The notes beneath the pieces were generated by a model. It ran no database searches and was not told the origin of the DNA. It was given only the letters and a program-made list of their open reading frames with translations. The translations under genes were made by a program, and so were the position numbers. Shown in pieces: positions 10,401-20,652 of a stretch of 64,000 nt of DNA; the first letter of the stretch is position 1; the number at the start of each line of letters is the position of its first letter. The stretch spans positions 310,001 through 374,000 of the forward strand of contig NW_020312590.1 of NCBI RefSeq assembly GCF_002999335.1, written 5' to 3'. This DNA is from Cyclospora cayetanensis (lineage: Eukaryota; Apicomplexa; Conoidasida; Eucoccidiorida; Eimeriidae).

Positions 10401-13400
10401 ACTTACAGGGACCCAAAGGACTTTCCTTTGCGTCTCAGCGCCTGTTTTCGCACTGCCGCCTATCAAGCCCGTTTCGAGGCGCCGCCAGCTTGCTGCAGCG
10501 CGCATGCAGCGCCGGACTGCTGCAGACAGCGCCCCTAACCGGAGCTGCCAGCGGGCAGCCACTCCACCGCGTCCAGCACTTTCCTCCACGGCGTCCGATA
10601 GACCCCTACCCTCTCCAGTGCAGCAGGCCTCCAACTTGCCCCCTGTCGCGGACCCGTCGCCTGTAAGAGGGCTCTGCACCGGCAAGCCGCTCTCGCACGC
10701 ACCTGAATCCGCATAAGAACGCCCTCCTAGGGGCCCCCGTCCTCCGCTTGGATGCCCCGCAGAAGGACTCGCGCCCTGGCCGCTAAACGATGTCAGAAAG
10801 GACCGCACCCACCCTCGGTGCGCCGGCTCGGAGGTCCTCAATGGGGGCCTCCCCTGTGCAGCGTTAAGATCCTTTTTCTCCTTCAGCGGATCTACTGCAC
10901 TGGTCCGACCCTCAAGTTGTGTCAGGAGAGCCGAGGCAAGGAATTCCGCTGCTGCCCTCAAGGGCGCAGGGTCTAGCGCCACCTGGCCCTCAGCGGCCGG
11001 AGGAGAGGACTCAGCTTGCTGGATGGAGCTATTGCGTACGCCACGCTGCTCTCCCCTTTCTTCGCTCTCCGAGACTGCCGCTGTCAGCGTTGCGGGGGGG
11101 CTCTCACCCGCCGCCTCCACTGCCCGCAGAGGGGGCTGTGGGTTTGTGGCCCCCGGTGCGACGTTCTCGCGCGTTTGTGCTCTTGCAGCGCCGCCTTGGC
11201 AGGGGAGTGTCTCCGCTGGCGTCTGCTGCTGGCTGATGGAGCTGCGCAGTTCGAGAGCTCCCGGAAGGCCCGAGGAAGAGGAGGGCTCGCAGACGCTTGC
11301 TGCCAGCTTGGGGGCCTTCTCCCCCGCCTGTGCAGCAGCGGGGAGCCCTGTGGGAGAAGGCGTTTGCCTTTCCGCCGCAAAAGGCTCGCCCCCAACCCTC
11401 TGCCTTTCCTGTGCAGCGCTTGAGCGAGGCGCCGCTGCATGGGCCGCCGCCTCAGTAGCTGCAGAGCGCTCCTCTGCGTCTTCAGCGACGTGCTCCTCGA
11501 GCGCGCTGGGGTAAGGGCCTAATGGCGGCGAATGTGCATCGGCCGAGGCTCGAGAGCTGGCAGACGGATCGCGAGCAGGAAAGCGGCGGCCCTCTCCAGC
11601 CTCTGCGGCAATGCGCGCAAGGGCCTTCCGCAGCTCCTTGTGTGCGGCTATGTGCCATTCCGCCTGAAAACCCCAGGAGAGGAGGCGCTGCAGCAGCTGC
11701 AAGGCATCTAATTGGACCTGCAGCAAGGCTACTGTCTCTTGGCTCGTCGGTTCGGCCTCCCGCTGCAGCCACCGCGGCCAGAAGGGCTTAGGCGGACGGG
11801 CGCTGCTGAGAATGCGGTGCAGAGCGTCGACAAGGCCGCGCTGCAGCAAGCTGTTTACAGGAGCGTCCACTGGTGGCGTGCTGCTGCTGCTGCTGCTTCC
11901 GCCGTTGCTGCTGCTCGGGGGGCAGCTGGCTGCCGATGCAGCGGGCAGCCCCCTGGACCCCGTATCCCCAGCAATAAGCACACACGCCTCCGTCCGCGAG
12001 GCCTTCTTCCGCCCTAACTCCGCAGTGACTAGCGCCAGCAAGGCCCGCAAAGCCACTGCCGGCTGCCCCAAGGGCCCCTCCTGCAGCGCCACCAGCAGCT
12101 GCTCGCCTACTGCAACGCACAGCGAAGACGCAGAGAGAGGGGCTCTCGCATGCACGGAGGCATGCCGCCAAGCACGCCTGGCGGAGTGTGAGCAGCGCGT
12201 CGCGCCTCGCATTTCTAAGACCAACTACACTTCTTTAAATAAGGAACGGGGCAGCTATCTGCAAAGGGGCCCTACCGGCCGTCTGCAGGCTAAAAGGGCC
12301 TCCCTGGCCTTCGACTGAAGGAACTCTGTCCAACCTCTCTTCAGCGGTAGGCAACGGCTCCTTGCTGCCTCGTATCCAGGGTGTCTCTGGCCGTCTCCAC
12401 CCCGCAGCGGGAGGCCTTCCAGCAGTGGGGGGAGGTGCCACGGCCTCCAAAGCAGCCTGTGCTCGGAGCTCCTCAGGTGCACTCGCCCCGCTTGAGCCCC
12501 CTTCAGCCCCGTAAGGCGTTGGAGACTCGGCTATGCGCCGAGTCTCCAACGGTGGTGGCACGGGGAGTGAAGAGGTCTTTGCGACTGCCGAACGAGGCGC
12601 CGGATACTGGACCTCCTCCCCCCCCTTTTCTGGACGTTCTGAAGCAGAAAGCGCCTGCTCAGAAACTGCTGAGAAAGCGGCCGGGGCCCCCCTTGCCGTG
12701 TTCGGCGTATGACAGAGTGCAGGGGGCCCCGATGCGGGGGGGGCCTCATTTTCGGGTGTCTGCCCGGCCAGCGGCGGCGCAGGTGCGCTTATTTCTGCCT
12801 TCGGCGTGGCATTGAGTTCTTCCTCCTGTGCCCTCGCATCGGCATCGCTTCCCTGTGCACTGTCTTCTGACCCCAATAGAAGCGCGTCAGGTTTACTTCC
12901 TTCTTGCAGCAGCGCGCCCTCTGCGCCCCCCGTTGTGTGCAGGGATGCCCGTTCGTCTTTTACCCCAGCATCTGCTGAGTCACCCGCCTCTTCTCCATTC
13001 TGCTGAGACTCCAGGCCGGCTACCTGCGCGAGAAGGGGGGGGGGCTTTGCTTCCTGTTGACGTGGTGTGGAAACGAGCTTTCCAGGCGCTGCCTGCGGAG
13101 AGGGTAAGCCACCAGCTCTTTCGGCTGGCTGCCCTTGCTCATGAGGAGATGGCCCTCTAACGTCAGAGATGTAAATCCGTGCAGGCGGCGCAATGAATGC
13201 GGCCATAGGAAGCGTGGAAGTACTCGCCGACGAAGAAGGGCCCTCTACAGGATATGACGCGCGCGGTACATCTTCCACTCCAGCTGCTTCGCTCGAATGG
13301 GCATCCCCGCGAGGGGGTGCGCACTCGCTCGCTGTGCAGGCAACCCAGTCTCTGAGCCGTCTTGCCCCAACACCCACGGCGCGTACAGTCCGCAGAAATG

Positions 13401-14166
13401 TGTTTAGAGCCCCCCCTACTACACGGGGAGGAAGGCCGTACGAAGAGCTCTGGTTGCACCTTGCCGGGGCAGTAGGTACAGGCGGTAGTGTAGGAAGCTC
13501 CCCCTGTGCACTCCCTGGATGCAGGAAACGGCCAACAGCGTCCACAGCGCCTCCGTCGCCTTTCGAGGGGAACCCAGTGGTCGGCGGGCAAGATGAGATG
13601 GGGGAGCTAAGGTGGCGTGTGAGGCAGTGCAATGCCGCAGCGCATCTTGCGTGCGCTGGTGTTTGGTCTGGCGGAAGTGCCTCTAACCGTATAGAGCCAG
13701 AGGGAGCGTTTGGCGGAAATCCTACGACTGAATGGTTCAAAAACTGGATCTGCTTCTTGTGCAGCCCATTTCTGAAGCCTGCGGAAACGGCTGCGAGAGG
13801 CGGCAGGCAGGCTCCTGATTGACGCGGTCGGCAGCCGGCGTGTTCATGCCGCGGCGTGGCTTTGAGCGAGGAGGATGGAGATTGCCAGGCGTGCGTTTCC
13901 TGGTGCCTGTGTGGTCGAGACAAGCTGCTGGAGGTGGGGCCAGGCGCCGCAGTCGTCTCCCTAGTCAGCGATACAGCTGCCCCTGCCGGCCTGAATGAGC
14001 TGGTTGAGGACACACATAGGCCCAGGACAGCAATGCAAAGCCAAACAACAAGACACCACGTGAAGCACTTGGGTTTAATGAAACAGAGTAGCGCTGGCGA
14101 CGCCCCTAGAGGGTCTGAACTCGCAGCGTCCCGATCCCGGGGACGCGGACCTAAAGAGGCCCTCAT
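7488..14166 (-). CDS. Giant patatin-like phospholipase with armadillo-like region and N-terminal membrane anchor
   Basis: I read one gene: exon 1 14166..12276 and exon 2 12214..7488, joined by a 61-nt GT-AG intron with phases matching (1 then 2 nt), giving about 2,205 residues. Read as separate genes, only 22 nt would separate the first stop (12235) from the next ATG (12212), which leaves no room for UTRs or a promoter. Residues ~35-56 form a hydrophobic signal anchor. A long Pro/Ser/Ala/Glu-rich region follows. Helical armadillo-like repeats occur around residues 1400-1580 (TKLGAVEALARLTRREGD). The patatin domain has the oxyanion box DGGGTRGV (~1623), the nucleophile motif GTSTGG (~1660) and the catalytic Asp in ADGALLANNP (~1852), so a Ser-Asp dyad is complete and the enzyme is probably an active acyl hydrolase. 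Toxoplasma encodes several patatin-like proteins; equivalence to a specific one is not shown here. The window's third positions are GC-rich throughout this gene, so several long ORFs open on the opposite strand. Confidence 0.88.
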
Positions 14167-15006
14167 GAAAGGCAACACAGGAAACCATCACGGCGGAAAG
14201 AAAGAAATACCGAGACTGTATGGAGCACTGATATCTAGGAAGCATATGAGGGTGCTGGGTATTGCCTTTGCAACAGGACTGTCATCGCGATTTGACGCAT
14301 GCCTGCCACGGGGTGACTGCCCATCCCCAGAGTATCCAGCGGACCCGCCGAAGCCATAGACCTTTGGAAACTCCACAACTGGCAATTCGTCATTAATAAA
14401 AACACTATTAAACCCGCAGAGACATCGCCTGGACGCTCATGTTCACCCATATTCCCGTTTCATTCAGCGGGTCTCCATTAATATGCTCTTGGCCCATACC
14501 TTGCACCTTTATGCTAGTGGCAGTAAGTCAGTAATGAACTACCGTCAAAAGGGTTGTTTTTGTCTTTAAAATGGACCTTTAGGGGTTTCCGATCATTTTT
14601 GAGGCCGGTGGAAGCAACATGAGTCGCATACACCGTCGAGCATTTGAGATACTCGAGACCATGGACACTATTGTGGAACGCAGAGCAATGAGCCGAAATA
14701 GAACTAACAGACAGTACGATCGGCTATTCCATATTGGTCTTGTATTGGGAACTAGCAGTTCACTGCTCGCCTGAGCAGTTCCTGGAGCGCTTTGCGGCAT
14801 CTGGAGATACAAATTTCAAGTGTTTTGTACCGACAGAAAGTACCACCATCTCTGTTGCTTGCCCATAATAAATGGGCCCAAAATAATCCTACATCCTGGG
14901 TTTCCCTTGCCAAAAGCAAAGGTGCCACTAACGATGTCTTCACCGCAAGACTGCTGCTGCGTGCTTTCGAAAGCCCAGATAAATCTTGCTTGCACAGAGT
15001 GTCTGA
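14167..15006. other. Intergenic region between two minus-strand genes
   Basis: These 840 nt lie between the phospholipase start and the end of the Glu-rich secreted-protein gene. They should include the phospholipase promoter. ORFs of 60-77 codons at 14188-15010 have no motif. Confidence 0.35.
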
Positions 15007-15913
15007 TTAATTCTCTTCGCTGATATGTTCATCTTCTGCTTCCTCCGACTCTGCCTGCGCTATTTCATCTGCCCGCTCCTTTAAAGCTGTCACTTCAGCG
15101 CTCTCTTCCTCTATTTCCTTCGCGTTCAGTTCCTCTTGCGCCTCTGCAATCTTTTCCTCTGCTTTTTCCAACTCTTTTTTCTCCTTTTCACACTCCTTAT
15201 TTTTCTCTGCGTCAGAAGTTACTTTTCATAGCAATCAGCGGATGGCGTTTTCGGATCAGCTCCCACCTTTATCCTGACCGGCCCCTTCCTTTTCCCCATC
15301 AGAGGGTGAGGCGGGCGATTCCTCTTCCCTTTCTCCATGCTCCGCGATATCTTCTTCCTTAACAGGCACCTCCTCATCAGGAGAGTTTAGTGCAGTACTG
15401 CTTTCGGCAGAAGCTTCTCCATTTTCTCCTAGCGTAGTGCAGCCCCTACTGTTTTCATGGTTCCATGGGATGATCAAGTTGTAGTTTACCTTCAGATGTG
15501 TCTTCTGCGTCTTCTTGCGGGCTGTCTCCTGTCTCTTCTTGCGGGCTGTCTCCTGTCTCTAATTGGCCATGTTTCAAACGAAATTTCCGTAAATGCAGAG
15601 AATATGCATGCAAACCTTCATCGTCATCAGTGTGCAAATTGAGGTGTGCTTTAACTGTCGCAAGAACGGAGGGCCGCGAAGAGGCCCCTGTTGCTAAAAA
15701 ATGTTTTATGGTCTAAGAGCAGTCAGTGCTGAGAAATTTAGTTCTTAGATGCGTACGGGGAAATCTCTCAGGAGAGTGAAGATACGCGTGTGACTGCCGA
15801 CTCCAGATTGCTGCCCGATTCAAGAACGCCGTAGTTGCCGTAACGTCCGCAGCCGCAATTGCCATTGGACTGCAGGCAGCCCATAAAAAGAAACAAACTA
15901 AAAGAACCAACAT
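15007..15913 (-). CDS. Secreted Glu-rich acidic protein, unknown function
   Basis: I do not recognise a family. Four exons on the minus strand: 15913..15757, 15693..15490, 15428..15267 and 15206..15007, giving 240 residues. All three introns are phase 1, are GT-AG, and are only 60-63 nt long. Residues 1-22 are a textbook signal peptide (LVLLVCFFLWAACSPMAIAAA). After that comes a basic/neutral stretch, then a tandem octapeptide ETGDSPQE (two copies), then a very acidic region, and a Lys/Glu-rich heptad-like C-terminus (KEKKELEKAEEKIAEAQEEL) that could form a coiled coil or a single alpha helix. The end EDEHISEEN has no retrieval signal. The combination suggests a protein entering the secretory pathway (dense granule, parasitophorous vacuole or oocyst wall are possible destinations; this is speculation). 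The exon structure is inferred from phase consistency and the absence of in-frame stops. Confidence 0.72.
15490..15560 (-). repeat. Tandem 24-nt coding repeat (ETGDSPQE x2)
   Basis: Two perfect copies of a 24-nt unit encode the octapeptide ETGDSPQE in exon 2 of the secreted Glu-rich protein gene; a degenerate third copy (DAEDTSEG) may follow. Copy number could vary between strains. Confidence 0.8.
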
Positions 15914-17289
15914 CGTAGAGGACCTAACAGGGTGTTAGTAGGTGGCTGCTGTGCCATTGCTTGCCATGCGTCCTTTGACGCCCGCACGAAGTATGTACAG
16001 AGTGTCTGTTCGCCCCTTGACAGCTATTGTACAGCAACCCTACAGCGGTACAAATGATTTAGCGGTTTTGAAACAGTGACATTTTTTTCTGTGTACTTCA
16101 GCTCAGACCAAGCAAAATGTAGATCAGCCGCAGCCTTGCTGGGAATACATGGTGCTGTCAGATAGCACGATGTTCGGGGCAGGAGGCGCCATGAAGGCCA
16201 AAGGGTTATCTAAAGGAGCAAAAAAAGCAACACGTGTACTTTGTCATAGTTTCTGAGATAAGGAATGCAGTGATCTGTCTTTTTTGCGGAAGCGTGGGCG
16301 CTCCGGACACTATGACGATCACATATCGATATGTTCTGCCTTATTTATGTTTCATGTGTAACATAAACAGTTCAAGGACTGTGCTGAATGAGGAATGTTA
16401 CTAAAAGTGCGCTCTTTAACGGGGGCACCCTCTTTCTGATGGAGAAATCAAGAAAAGCTGAACATGAATAGTGCAAGTGCATGTTGAATCCAGGGATCTT
16501 TGCGGCCCCTTGGCCCAAGCGGAACCCCGAGAAGACCCTGAACTCTCCTTCAAAGACACTTTTAGAGACTTTTCATCTCAAACTGCGCTTTCCACATGCC
16601 AGCCTCGACGATGGCGGCCCCTAATGAGGGTGGCCCCCCCGGGACCCCCCAGTCCAAGGATCGTAGACACCATCATAAATTTATTAAACATGGTCACATT
16701 TTCCGTTTTATTCATTTAAAAGTAGCCTTGAATATTTACAAGCCGGTTTTTTGTAGGTACCTATTGCTCTTTAGAGGAACCCAATTGCGTTCCTCCGAAG
16801 TCGCATTTACGCTTTTCGATGCGTCTTCTTTGCGAATGTCCAAAGCCGCCGCTAGAGCAGAAATTTCACAAATCACATGCGCTTGCAGTCAAGCGCAAGC
16901 ACCCAAAATGCACAAATATCAACTCGCGAACCGTAAACGCACCATCCCTTCTGCATTTTTATCGCCGACCGCGGAGTGATCAGGCATGGTTCCGTAGACC
17001 AACGCTTATTGAGGCAGAAGCTCATTCAGCCCAACTCGTGAAAGCATGAAACGTCTTCTGAAGACCTGAAAATGAAGGAGAAGCCGCCTTCTCCAGAGAT
17101 CTGGTAGGTCCTAAAGATCGATACTGCGATCGGTTCAGGTTGCGGGAGCACGGCTGATTGAGCAAAGCTTCTTGCAGGCACACATGGCCGCATGAATCTT
17201 TCGAATAGAAATGTGCTGAGTTCGCCGAATCTGTCCCCAATCTTGGTTTTATTGCCTTTTGGATGCGTGATATATGAGCGGCCCCCTGA
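15914..17289. promoter_or_regulatory. Divergent intergenic region, secreted Glu-rich protein / protoporphyrinogen oxidase
   Basis: These 1.4 kb lie between two divergent starts. ORFs of 76-127 codons at 16471-17049 (+) and 99-198 codons at 17022-17622 (-) are present, but the plus-strand ones have no motif and the minus-strand one is mostly the antisense of the oxidase exon. An upstream exon giving the oxidase a mitochondrial transit peptide could be hidden here; I cannot identify it. Confidence 0.35.
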
Positions 17290-20200
17290 ATGCGTGTCCG
17301 GGGGTACTTGCGATGCAGCATTGTGGGCGGCGGCCTCAGTGGGCTGGCTATGGCCTTCCACTTGCAGCAGCAGCCTGAGCTCTGTCACGCCAGGATTAAG
17401 ATAATCGAGACGCAGCCTCATCTCGGCGGCCGCTACATCAGCACCGAGCCTGCAAACGCAGGAGTGCTCCACGGACGGCTCGACGCGCCACCGAGCTCCC
17501 AAGCAGGGAGCATAGCATCGCAGCACGGGCTTTGGAAGGATGAGCTTCCAAAGGGCCAGCAAAGGGAACTGGTTCCGCTCCTCATGAAGACGCTGCACGA
17601 CTGCAGCTACATGCATTCCCATGTTTCGCTTTCGCCTGCGGCCCTGCGCCCGGGGAGAAAGGCCGCAGATGGACCCCCCTGCAAGGGAGGTTCACAGCGC
17701 GAAGGCAGCACAGTAGGCCATGAACACGCCGACATTCCATTGGAGTTTGGAGCTGGTGTGCCGCACCTCCTTGCTCCTGGTGGGGCTCACGTCTTGCGGC
17801 TGATGCAGCATCTACTGATGCCTTCCCAGCTGTTAACCGCCAGGCGGCAGGCTGGCTCTCTTTTCTCCCTAGCGCGCAGCTCAGTACACCCCGCAAGGGG
17901 TGCCGCGTGGCTGACGCCGTTGCGGAGACTTAAGCCGCGCGGCCCCACTCTGGATGCGCAGCCGAAGTGCAGTCCTGGGTTGTCTCGACGGCACGTTCTA
18001 CGGGCTCTCTGCGCTGGCGTTCGGGAAAGCTTTTTGACTCCAGAGAAGGTGGCGAGCAAGCAACGGCGGCTCGGCCATGCAGAGGCGCCCAATGACATGT
18101 CTGTCTCTGCATTTGCAGAGCTGCACGCGTCTAAGACCCTAGCCAACGCCGTGCTCCTACCCGCCTTTGGCTCATGCAGCTACGCAGGTTCGCCTTCAGA
18201 ATCCTTGCATGTACTAACTGCGTTACAACGCCGAAACAATGCTAGTCTCTTGTGCCGCAATAAATGCGCAGGCAGGCAGCTGCCGCTGCGAGGAGAAGGC
18301 ATTTATCCCACTTCTTCAGCAGGTCACTTCGTCGACGTCAATTCTCAGCACTGCTCTTGCCGAATGCTTGTGCAGGAGACGCAGAAGCGCTTTCGGCCAG
18401 TGCGTATTTTCCGCGCGCCTGGCTGCTGCACTCTCAGTATGGCTCCTTGCTACGGGGCTCCTGGGTTGAGCGCCGTTTGCTGCGGAGGAGCGGCGGCCAG
18501 GGAGGCCATAAGAGCAGTGGCGGCATCGAGGCTCCAGTAGACGCGGATGACAGACACATTATGCCCGTTGAAGGGTGCAAGGCCTTTCCCCATGGTCACG
18601 AGGGGCTGCAACGTGTCGCGTCTGAAGGCGCAGGTGTATTTGCACCAGTCGGTGGCATGAGGCAGGTGCGCCTCTGAGTTGCCCCTCTGTTTTCAGAGGA
18701 ATTGAGAAAACGTGGGAATGGGGGTCTCGCCTGCATCAGTAGCATGTAGCACTTGGTCGTAGCATGAGGAGCGCGTGTGTGTGACAATGGGCGAAACAAA
18801 AACCCTTAGTGGAGCGCGCGTCCGATATTACAGTGTTAGGGATAAAATAGTTTGCAGCCGCTCCTGGCGGTTTGGGTGTGTCTGTATGCTCTGGTTGCAT
18901 CGCACCTTTGCACTTGTACTGCTGCAGCTCGTTGAGGCCCTAGCGAGGCATATAAGGACGCCCAATGCCTCCGGACCGCCGATCTCAGTGGTGTCGAGCT
19001 CTCGGGTTGTTCGGATTGCGCGATCGCTTGTTACAGGCAGCGCCAAACCAGCTGCAGAAGTAGTATGCGAAGATGGTTCCCGCCACTCGGCAGATCTTGT
19101 GATCTGTGCAGTGCACCCATACGACTTGGGTATAATCTTGAGAGCCTCAAAGGAGGCCTTCGACGAACCCGAAGATCTCGAGCAACCTCTCGGGAAAAGC
19201 GCCTCCACAGGGGGACGGCAGGCAGAAAGCAAGGAAGCTCACACTAGCGATATCAACCACACGAAGGAAGCCCGCAGGAGTACGTCCGTACTGGCGGAGC
19301 TCTTGCTGTCACTGCCCTGTGCTTCGTGGGTTAGCGTTCATGCCTTTGCTGCTTACACCTCAAGGCGTGCGGCCTCCCTTGGCCGAGGATGTTTGTATCC
19401 GCCTACCCAACCGGCAGCGCCTCTAAGCTTTGTTTCTGAACATGAGGCTTCGACGGCTCCCCCACAAAGGTCTGTCCCTGTGCACGACGCACAGCGGGAT
19501 GGGGAGGAGCAGGTGGCAATTCCGTCTAATGCAGTCGCCGAGGCTTCGGCCGCAGTCCTCACAGCGCTGCAGGCTGCCGAGGAGGCCCTGACAGTGGCGG
19601 AGCTTCAGCTTCCCGGAAACCTTTTTCCGCATGCACAGGCCGAGGCTCTCTCCGCGGCTGGCCTTTTCGACAGCTCCGCGGCTCCTTGGGTCTCCCGGGC
19701 AGCGCTGCTGCATGCGCAGGCGTCGGTACGGGTGCACAGGCTCGAGACGCTACTGGAACACATGCAGCAGCTGCTGCTGCCGCTGCAGCGCCTCCTACAA
19801 GCGGAGGGTCCGTCTTGGGTGCGGCGGGAGTCCAGTGAAGATCGGATGGCTGCCGGCGTACGCGCTTTGGGCCTCTTGATGTCTGCTGCAGAAGCTGCAG
19901 TTGTACGAACCCTGCTACGCGAAGGCATCGTTACACCGGCAGAGCAGTTGGTGCTGTCCTCCAGGTTGGCTTTGCAGGCGGAACCGCAATGGCCTGTGTT
20001 ACTTCGGCATCCCATGGAGCCGCGAGCGGCCGCCCAACGTGGTCAGCTTTTTTACTTGCTGCAGCGTTTTGAGCAGCTGCGTGAGGAGCAGTGGAACGGT
20101 GCCCCCCTCCTACATGCAGCCTTAGGCCACGTACCCCCAGTACGGGACTCTCAAGTGACCTTGACCCCTCCAGAAAGTCCAGCTGTTGAGGAGCAAGCCC

Positions 20201-20652
20201 CACATTCAAGGCAGGAATCGCCAACGCCGAAGTCGTTTGCTGAGGCACGGGTGCTGTTTCATCAGCTTCGATTGAAGGCGGCTCCCTGGCTGCAAGTTGT
20301 TGGCCCCGCGGGATCTTTCTGGTATGTTTACTTCTCTTGGTGCTAGATCAGGCCCAGTGGAGCTTATAAGCGCGCACGGGCACACACACACACAAGGTAG
20401 CCCTAGATAATCACGAAAGCTTCAGCTGCACGTTTGCCCAAAAAAAGTGACTGGCAGCTAGGGAAAGCAGAGAAGCAATGCAAATCCAAATTTTAAAGAA
20501 ACGGGATAGCTAAGGGGCAATTTCTTGTTCCATTTCTTACATGTCCGACGGCACTTGAATCCTTCTGATCATTCTGCGTGTACAGCGAGTGGGGGGCTGG
20601 CGCTAGAGTAAAGGATGCAGCGATTCTTGCTCATCAAGTTGCTCAACGGTGA
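17290..20652 (+). CDS. PPOX: Protoporphyrinogen oxidase (FAD-dependent, heme pathway)
   Basis: The enzyme oxidises protoporphyrinogen IX to protoporphyrin IX, the penultimate step of heme synthesis. Exons: 17290..18187, 18376..18665, 18928..20321 and 20586..20652, all phase-consistent, giving about 882 residues. The dinucleotide-binding motif IVGGGLSGLAMAFHL sits at residues 11-25, followed by the LGGR motif. After intron 1 the PPOX signature AGDAEALSASAYFPR leads to HSQYGSLLRG. Exon 2 ends with FAPVGGMRQ, which continues in exon 3 as LVEALARHIRT (the GG-M-x-x-L-x-x-AL motif). The short last exon gives FCEWGAGARVKDAAILAHQVAQR, the C-terminal FAD-contact region. Typical PPOX is about 470-500 residues; the excess comes from Ala/Gln/Leu-rich insertions, mainly residues ~100-190 and within exon 3. 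No transit peptide precedes the FAD motif, so the N-terminus may be incomplete. A phytoene-desaturase-like oxidase is a less likely alternative. Confidence 0.87.

Noticed and set aside
9109..10716. Plus-strand ORFs of 130-235 codons opposite the phospholipase gene
   Set aside because: They are antisense to a GC-rich coding region, lack motifs, and arise from codon bias. The minus strand has the full patatin domain.
12212..12235. Two separate genes for the long minus-strand ORFs 12235-14178 and 7488-12224
   Set aside because: Twenty-two nt cannot hold a 3' UTR and a promoter, and a phase-correct intron joins them. The long-ORF starts at 14178 and 12224 are also not ATG.
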